The notes under the pieces are model-generated. The model was not told the origin of the DNA and made no database searches. It saw nothing but the letters and a program-made list of their open reading frames with translations. From Flavobacteriales bacterium CG_4_9_14_3_um_filter_32_8 (lineage in GTDB: Bacteria; Bacteroidota; Bacteroidia; Flavobacteriales_E; Vicingaceae): a DNA stretch of 9,899 nucleotides. Shown piece after piece: positions 6,719-9,899 of the stretch (within the stretch, counting starts at the first letter, position 1; each line of letters starts with the position of its first letter). A program made the translations under genes and the position numbers. Location: positions 1 to 9,899 of the forward strand of contig PFUQ01000141.1 in assembly GCA_002790175.1 (NCBI GenBank). The letters run 5' to 3'.

Positions 6719-8500
6719 TTAGTTAGGAGAATCTAAAGATTTTACAGTAAAACCACCCAACCAATAACCGGGACGGTAAGGAGAGGTTGCTGTATTGCTA
6801 AATCTTTTATGAATGGCAATTTTTTCTGTTGGATAATACAAAAAGATATTGGCACATTCATCATGTACTATTTCTTGAAATTTATAGTTTAATACAGCTC
6901 TTTTATCTTCGTCAATTTCTCCTCTGATGGAGTCGATTAAAGCATCAGTTACGTCATTTCCAAAGCCTGTGTAATTAGAACCACCATTGTAGGAGGAAGT
7001 ATGATAAATTTGTTTATAATCTGATGGAATAGGAGAACTGATAAAACCTCCATAATACATATCGAAATTATGTTGCTGGTTATTTTCAATAAAAATTGAC
7101 CAGTCTTGTGCAACTACGTTAACTATAATGCCAACTTTTCTAGCTTCTTCTTGAAACATCAATCCAACAGCTTTCCGAGCATCGTTACCTTGGTTGTAGA
7201 TGTACGATAGTTCAAATTTTAATTTTTCTCCAGCAATGGTATTGTCTAAAATTCCATCACCATCTCTATCTTTCCAACCAACTTCTGCCAATAAGGTTTT
7301 TGCTTTATCTGGGTTAAAATCGTAAGGTTGAATGTTATTGTTAAATTGTTTTTTTTGTGATGGATGTTCAGGTCCAATAGCTTTTGTTCCATAGCCTAAT
7401 ACAATGACATCAATAATTTTGTCAACGTCAATTAGGTGAGCTAAAGCTTGGCGAGTTCTTTTATCAGAAAACATTGGTTTTTTAACATTTATTCCCAGAT
7501 AGGTATAAGCCATTTGTGGAGGGGTGTAGGAATTAAAATTATCGGTAAATTTTTTAGTCTTTTTTAATTCATTAAAATCTTGTGCTTTAATACCTCTCAT
7601 TACATCAATTTCTCCACCTTTTAAAGCTTCTTTAGCTGTTGTTTGGTCATTAATAGTTTGAAAAACAATTTTTGAAGGATGAATGTTAAAATACATTCCC
7701 TGATCTTTTAATTGATCTCCCCACCAATTTTCTTTTCTTTTTAAAACAATTTTTTGTCCCGTTTGCCATTCTTCCAATAAATAAGGACCACAACCTTGTA
7801 TCCATGCAGCATCTCTTTGGTATTTCTCTGAATTAAAAGCTGTAGCAAATTCAATTATTTTTTTGTTGGAAGCTAATTTTTCGCTATTTTCGACTAAATC
7901 ACTAATGGTAAACTCATCCATTAATCCTTTTGGGTCGTAAATTTTTTTGGGAAGCAAGACCAAATCACCACTAAAAACTTCGGCAAGTAAATAAACATTT
8001 TTACAGATAAAAGTACATTGAAGTGAGTCGTTTTCATAAAAAACGATGTCTTTAATAAATTCGTAATAAGGTTTTTGGTTTGGATTATCCACTTTAGGAT
8101 TTAAGATTACTTTTAAAGCAAATTCAACATCTTTAGCAGTAATTGGCGTTCCGTCATCAAATTTTGCTTCAGGTCGTAGGTTATAAGTTATTTTCATACC
8201 GCCATCATTAGTCAGCTCAATTTTTGGTCTTTTTTGAGCAACTAAAGGCACAATTTCTAAAGTGTTATAATCAATCGATAATAAACTATAGAAGATGTTG
8301 GCTAAAATATTTCCGGCACCAGCATCGGAGTAATTAAAAGGGTTTAACATAGTTGCGTCAGCCGACTCGTGGTTAACAACTATATCGCTGTTACTCGAAA
8401 AACCAACATTTTCTATTTTAGAATCTGTGTCTCCTCCACAAGAAAATAAGGAAATTGATAAAACTAAAATTGAAAAAAGTGAAGTGTGTTTAAATTTCAT
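6719..8500 (-). CDS. Peptide-type ABC transporter substrate-binding lipoprotein (SBP family 5)
   Basis: A 593-residue extracytoplasmic binding protein of the DppA/OppA type. The N-terminus has a lysine-containing start, a hydrophobic core (LFSILVLSISLF) and a lipobox LFSC with the lipidated cysteine at 21. The mature protein therefore begins CGGDTDSK and is membrane-anchored. Family hallmarks include LNPFNYSDAGAGNILANIFY, the segment YNLRPEAKFDDGTPITAKDV, and LKRKENWWG. A DRDGDGILDN stretch at about 408-420 resembles a calcium-binding loop and is common in this group. It is somewhat longer than the usual 500-560 residues. The actual ligand (peptide, opine, nickel or other) cannot be read from sequence. 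It is the first gene of the operon, with a TATATTTG box about 30 bases upstream of its ATG, followed by the two permeases. Confidence 0.93.
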   Translation of the reverse strand: MKFKHTSLFSILVLSISLFSCGGDTDSKIENVGFSSNSDIVVNHESADATMLNPFNYSDAGAGNILANIFYSLLSIDYNTLEIVPLVAQKRPKIELTNDGGMKITYNLRPEAKFDDGTPITAKDVEFALKVILNPKVDNPNQKPYYEFIKDIVFYENDSLQCTFICKNVYLLAEVFSGDLVLLPKKIYDPKGLMDEFTISDLVENSEKLASNKKIIEFATAFNSEKYQRDAAWIQGCGPYLLEEWQTGQKIVLKRKENWWGDQLKDQGMYFNIHPSKIVFQTINDQTTAKEALKGGEIDVMRGIKAQDFNELKKTKKFTDNFNSYTPPQMAYTYLGINVKKPMFSDKRTRQALAHLIDVDKIIDVIVLGYGTKAIGPEHPSQKKQFNNNIQPYDFNPDKAKTLLAEVGWKDRDGDGILDNTIAGEKLKFELSYIYNQGNDARKAVGLMFQEEARKVGIIVNVVAQDWSIFIENNQQHNFDMYYGGFISSPIPSDYKQIYHTSSYNGGSNYTGFGNDVTDALIDSIRGEIDEDKRAVLNYKFQEIVHDECANIFLYYPTEKIAIHKRFSNTATSPYRPGYWLGGFTVKSLDSPN

Positions 8501-8529
8501 TGTTAGTTTTTGATAAAAATTAGTGATAA

Positions 8530-8564
8530 CAAATATAATATTCTTATTTGTTTCAGTGAATCAA
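8530..8564 (-). promoter_or_regulatory. Candidate Bacteroidota-type promoter of the peptide ABC operon
   Basis: On the minus strand, TATATTTG (8537-8530) matches the Bacteroidota -7 consensus TAnnTTTG exactly. A TTG lies at 8564-8562, 24 bases further upstream, which is slightly wide for the -33 element. The start site would fall near 8524, leaving a short leader of about two dozen bases before the binding protein ATG. Confidence 0.5.
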
Positions 8565-8589
8565 TTTAGACATATTCATCAGCTATTCA

Positions 8590-8739
8590 GATTAACCCAC
8601 TTTATTCATGAATTTGCGAAGCAAAAACTATGAATGTGCGGAGGGTTATGGGATGCAAAGCGGTTAATCCCGATTTAGTAATACCCAAATTTGGTATTAC
8701 TTTATCGTAGATAAATTCGTGAATTTTCTGGGTTAAATC
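8590..8739. repeat. ~150-bp imperfect palindromic element with internal hairpins (MITE-like or structured RNA)
   Basis: The ends pair over long stretches. GATTAACCCA (8590-8599) pairs with TGGGTTAAATC (8729-8739) with a single bulge. After a symmetric 4-base internal loop, ATTCATGAATTT (8604-8615) pairs with AAATTCGTGAAT (8713-8724) except for one T·G position. Inside, CGAT plus AGTAATACC (8671-8685) pairs with GGTATTACT plus ATCG (8693-8707), with a TT/TT internal loop. GGGAT/ATCCC (8650-8654/8667-8671) forms a smaller competing stem. There is no coding frame. It fills most of the space between the ABC operon promoter and the tRNA promoter. I see no clear target-site duplication, so mobility is inferred only. 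Confidence 0.55.
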
Positions 8740-8804
8740 ATTTTGTTAGCAGATAATAATTTGAAAAAATAAGTTGTTTTACTTTTACATTAAAAATTGA
8801 TTGT

Positions 8805-8812
8805 TACTTTTG
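8805..8812 (+). promoter_or_regulatory. -7 promoter box of the tRNA-Ser gene
   Basis: TACTTTTG is an exact match to the Bacteroidota TAnnTTTG box and ends 14 bases before the mature tRNA 5' end. A -33 TTG at the ideal distance is not present; the nearest is at 8774-8776. The tRNA therefore seems to be transcribed alone with a very short 5' leader. Confidence 0.5.
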
Positions 8813-8826
8813 CCTTCCAATAAAAA

Positions 8827-8917
8827 GGAGAGGTGCCTGAGAGGCCGAAAGGACTTGTTTGCTAAACAAGCGTACCCCAAAAGGGTACCCGGGGTTCGAA
8901 TCCCCGTCTCTCCGCCA
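8827..8917 (+). tRNA. tRNA-Ser (anticodon GCU, reads AGC/AGU)
   Basis: All class II tRNA parts are visible. The acceptor stem is GGAGAGG (8827-8833) with TCTCTCC (8907-8913). The anticodon stem is CTTGT/ACAAG around the loop TTGCTAA, with anticodon GCT at 8861-8863. A long variable arm GTACCC/GGGTAC follows. The T-stem is CGGGG (8890-8894) and CCCCG (8902-8906) around TTCGAAT. The discriminator G8914, with the long variable arm, is a serine identity feature. CCA (8915-8917) is encoded in the gene, and a shared terminator starts inside it. Confidence 0.97.
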
Positions 8918-8953
8918 ATAAAAAAACCTACTAAAAGTAGGTTTTTTTATTGG
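8915..8953. terminator. Bidirectional intrinsic terminator shared by tRNA-Ser and the STAS-like gene
   Basis: Two perfectly complementary 18-base arms (8915-8932 and 8936-8953) flank a 3-base AAA centre. The right arm is AGTAGGTTTTTTTATTGG. The CCTACT/AGTAGG core followed by seven Ts works in both directions: after the tRNA on the plus strand and after the STAS-like gene on the minus strand. The left arm begins in the tRNA CCA tail, and the right arm contains the stop codon of the opposing gene. Confidence 0.85.
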
Positions 8954-9354
8954 TTCAATTCCATTTTTCGTTCTCTAATCCAATCTTCGGCTTGAAGATA
9001 ATCGCTAAATATTTTTATTGGATTAGTAGGTTTGTGAAAGGTCATATAAAATTTAGCAATTAACCGTGATGGCAAGTTGTTGACTACTATTGCTTGTGCT
9101 TTTCTAATAGCAACTATTTTCTTGTCGGTCGCAAAAAATTCACGAGCTTCGTGAGACATATTACTTCTTATGTTTCTGGCATCAACGAGAGTTACGAATG
9201 ATTTTCCTTCAACAAACTCAATTGTTTTATCATCTACTTCAATGGCATCTTCGAGCTCAAAATCAACCTGATCTTTAAACTGCAGCATAGTAAAGCCTTC
9301 TTCAATTAAATAAAGGTGAGCTTTTTCTAATTCTATGTATTTTTTATAGACCAA
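8947..9354 (-). CDS. STAS/SpoIIAA-like small protein
   Basis: A 135-residue soluble protein. An N-terminal beta strand pair (ELEKAHLYLIEEGFTMLQFK) is followed by a stretch that looks like the SpoIIAA/STAS-like fold: DFELEDAIEV, VTLVDARNIRSNMSHEAREFFATD, AIVVNNLPSRLIAKFYMTFHKPT, then KIFSDYLQAEDWIRE at the end. I recognise this as the pattern of a Bacteroidota family of STAS-like proteins of about 120-135 residues with no established biochemical role. There is no signal peptide or membrane segment. The start is TTG at 9354-9352. The first in-frame ATG (residue 23) would cut off the first strands, and an upstream ATG is blocked by TAA. The gene converges on tRNA-Ser; its stop TAA (8949-8947) lies inside their shared terminator. 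Confidence 0.8.
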   Translation of the reverse strand: MVYKKYIELEKAHLYLIEEGFTMLQFKDQVDFELEDAIEVDDKTIEFVEGKSFVTLVDARNIRSNMSHEAREFFATDKKIVAIRKAQAIVVNNLPSRLIAKFYMTFHKPTNPIKIFSDYLQAEDWIRERKMELNQ

Positions 9355-9371
9355 TATAGATATTTAGCTCA

Positions 9372-9400
9372 TAAATGTAGTATTTTTATCTATAAAACAA
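9372..9400 (-). promoter_or_regulatory. Candidate promoter of the STAS-like gene
   Basis: On the minus strand, TTG (9400-9398) is separated by 18 bases from TACATTTA (9379-9372), which matches TAnnTTTG at all but the last position. The predicted transcript would start about a dozen bases before the TTG start codon, supporting that start and leaving only a minimal leader. Confidence 0.4.
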
Positions 9401-9421
9401 TAAATTAGAAAATTATTTTTG

Positions 9422-9562
9422 TTATTGTTTCATCAAGCTTTTTGTAATAATTCCATTTTCTGAAACTATTTTAATCCTTTGCTGATGTGAGTTTAGCGTC
9501 TTTCCACTCGCTCGGCTGTGCCGAGTGAGAAATATTACTGTTGTTTTTAACAATTTCACCAT
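9422..9562 (-). CDS. Very small hypothetical ORF, 46 residues, overlapping the end of the ORF upstream
   Basis: ATG at 9562-9560 sits in ATGGTGA, whose TGA closes the neighbouring minus-strand frame, a 7-base overlap typical of translational coupling. The product reads MVKLLKTTVIF, then a part translated from a GC-rich palindrome (LTRHSRASG), then KTLNSHQQRIKIVSENGIIT and SLMKQ. The last third looks protein-like, but I do not recognise it. Because a repeat runs through the middle, this may be a chance frame or the relic end of a larger gene rather than an expressed peptide. Confidence 0.25.
   Translation of the reverse strand: MVKLLKTTVIFLTRHSRASGKTLNSHQQRIKIVSENGIITKSLMKQ
9505..9529 (+). 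repeat. GC-rich palindromic repeat, copy 1 of an inverted pair
   Basis: CACTCG (9505-9510) pairs with CGAGTG (9522-9527); alternatively CTCGGC pairs with GCCGAG around TGT. The 17 bases CGGCTGTGCCGAGTGAG (9513-9529) recur exactly, in inverted orientation, at 9700-9716. It is markedly GC-richer than its surroundings, like REP elements. Confidence 0.6.
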
Positions 9563-9816
9563 TCATCAACTTTAAAATTACTTTCGGTATTTGCACTACT
9601 AAACGTATAATATTCGGCATTAGGGAAGTAAGCTAGTGCTGTGTTGGCTTTTCTTTTTTCTGACATAAAGTATCCGTTAGCTGACGGATAAAAATAATAC
9701 TCACTCGGCACAGCCGGGCGAGTGAGTAAGATAGATTTTTTATTGAAGATGGAAGAATAGGTATAATGCATAGAAATGGAGTAATTAGATTTGGTAAAGA
9801 TATTTATCAAAACCAA
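9556..9816 (-). CDS. Doubtful small ORF, possible gene remnant across palindromic repeats
   Basis: An open frame of 86 codons starting at ATG 9816. Only the C-terminal part looks like real protein (SEKRKANTALAYFPNAEYYT, then FSSANTESNFKVDEW). The middle is translated from two palindromic repeats (LTRPAVPSE and YPSANGY). The N-terminal third is antisense to a plus-strand frame that looks at least as protein-like. An internal ATG at 9666-9664 would give 36 residues (MSEKRK onwards). I do not recognise it. A decayed gene end next to inserted repeats is as likely as an expressed small protein. Confidence 0.25.
   Translation of the reverse strand: MVLINIFTKSNYSISMHYTYSSIFNKKSILLTRPAVPSEYYFYPSANGYFMSEKRKANTALAYFPNAEYYTFSSANTESNFKVDEW
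9672..9689. repeat. 18-bp palindrome, copy 2 of the repeat at 3875-3892
   Basis: ATCCGTTAGCTGACGGAT differs from copy 1 at three positions. A4/T15 has become C4/G15, a paired change that keeps the arms complementary. C7 has become T7, giving a T·G position. The flanking T9671 and A9690 extend the pairing. It lies just beside the GC-rich palindrome pair. Confidence 0.55.
9698..9728 (-). repeat. GC-rich palindromic repeat, copy 2 of the inverted pair
   Basis: TACTCACTCG (9698-9707) pairs perfectly with CGAGTGAGTA (9719-9728) around an 11-base centre in which GGC/GCC (9707-9709/9713-9715) can also pair. The reverse complement of 9700-9716 equals 9513-9529, so the two copies bracket about 170 bases in inverted orientation. 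Confidence 0.6.
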
Positions 9817-9861
9817 GGTGATGAGTTAATTGAAAGGATCAAAGAAACGATTGGTAGATAA
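9730..9861 (+). CDS. Possible gene fragment ending in TAA, 43 codons
   Basis: Directly after the palindrome and a TAA, an open frame reads DRFFIEDGRIGIMHRNGVIR, then FGKDIYQNQGDELIERIKET and IGR before TAA at 9859-9861. The amphipathic end (GDELIERIKETIGR) looks like a true protein C-terminus. An ATG at 9766 would leave 31 residues. It has no recognisable domain and no start near its beginning, so it may be a 3' remnant with the repeat at its broken 5' edge. It overlaps the minus-strand frame above; at most one of them is likely to be real. Confidence 0.2.
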   Translation, partial: DRFFIEDGRIGIMHRNGVIRFGKDIYQNQGDELIERIKETIGR

Positions 9862-9899
9862 TGTTGCAATCCCCCCTCTAAGCCCTAGCTACCGCAAGT

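Noticed and set aside
8801..8995. 64-codon plus-strand frame over the tRNA
   Set aside because: It translates the tRNA-Ser, the terminator and the antisense end of the STAS-like gene, so it is not a protein gene.
1..9899. CRISPR array, rRNA or prophage/integrase gene
   Set aside because: No regularly spaced direct repeats, no rRNA sequence and no recombinase or phage-like protein was seen, although the tRNA gene would be a plausible integration site.

Overview
The window is AT-rich DNA from a member of the Bacteroidota, most likely a flavobacterium-like lineage. Four things suggest this: promoter-like boxes of the TAnnTTTG type, no clear Shine-Dalgarno sites, a Crp/Fnr HTH of the Bacteroidota type, and an ABC-F ATPase and a STAS-like protein whose sequences resemble those of this phylum. 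The assignment is inferred from sequence style; no database was searched.

Layout. At the left edge, on the minus strand, is the N-terminal part of a multi-helix membrane protein with a histidine pair typical of b-type heme proteins (1-781, running off the window). A 344-base gap (782-1125) holds a small inverted repeat and no convincing gene. Next comes a Crp/Fnr-family regulator on the minus strand. It is broken by a one-base frameshift and has no clean start (1126-1752). Pressed head-to-head against it is an intact ABC-F ATPase on the plus strand (1771-3408). A spacer with worn repeat sequence leads to a 72-residue unknown ORF whose start lies inside an 18-bp palindrome (3658-3876).

The centre is a three-gene minus-strand operon for peptide-type ABC import: a lipoprotein binding protein (8500-6719), a DppB/OppB-like permease (6697-5273) and a DppC/OppC-like permease (5269-3908). 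Both permeases are much longer than usual because of insertions. No ATPase gene of the DppD/DppF type is present, so the energising subunits must be encoded elsewhere.

Upstream of the operon lies a ~150-bp imperfect palindrome (8590-8739) with further hairpins inside it. It is followed by a tRNA-Ser(GCU) with its own promoter and an encoded CCA. The tRNA and the convergent minus-strand STAS-like gene (8947-9354) share one perfect bidirectional hairpin terminator. The right end (9355-9899) is a patch of palindromic repeats with short, probably decayed ORF fragments.

No complete new system such as a defence island, CRISPR array or biosynthetic cluster is visible. The most unusual items are the paired permease insertions, the repeat families (one with a compensatory base-pair change between its two copies here), and the tightly packed tRNA/terminator/stop-codon junction.
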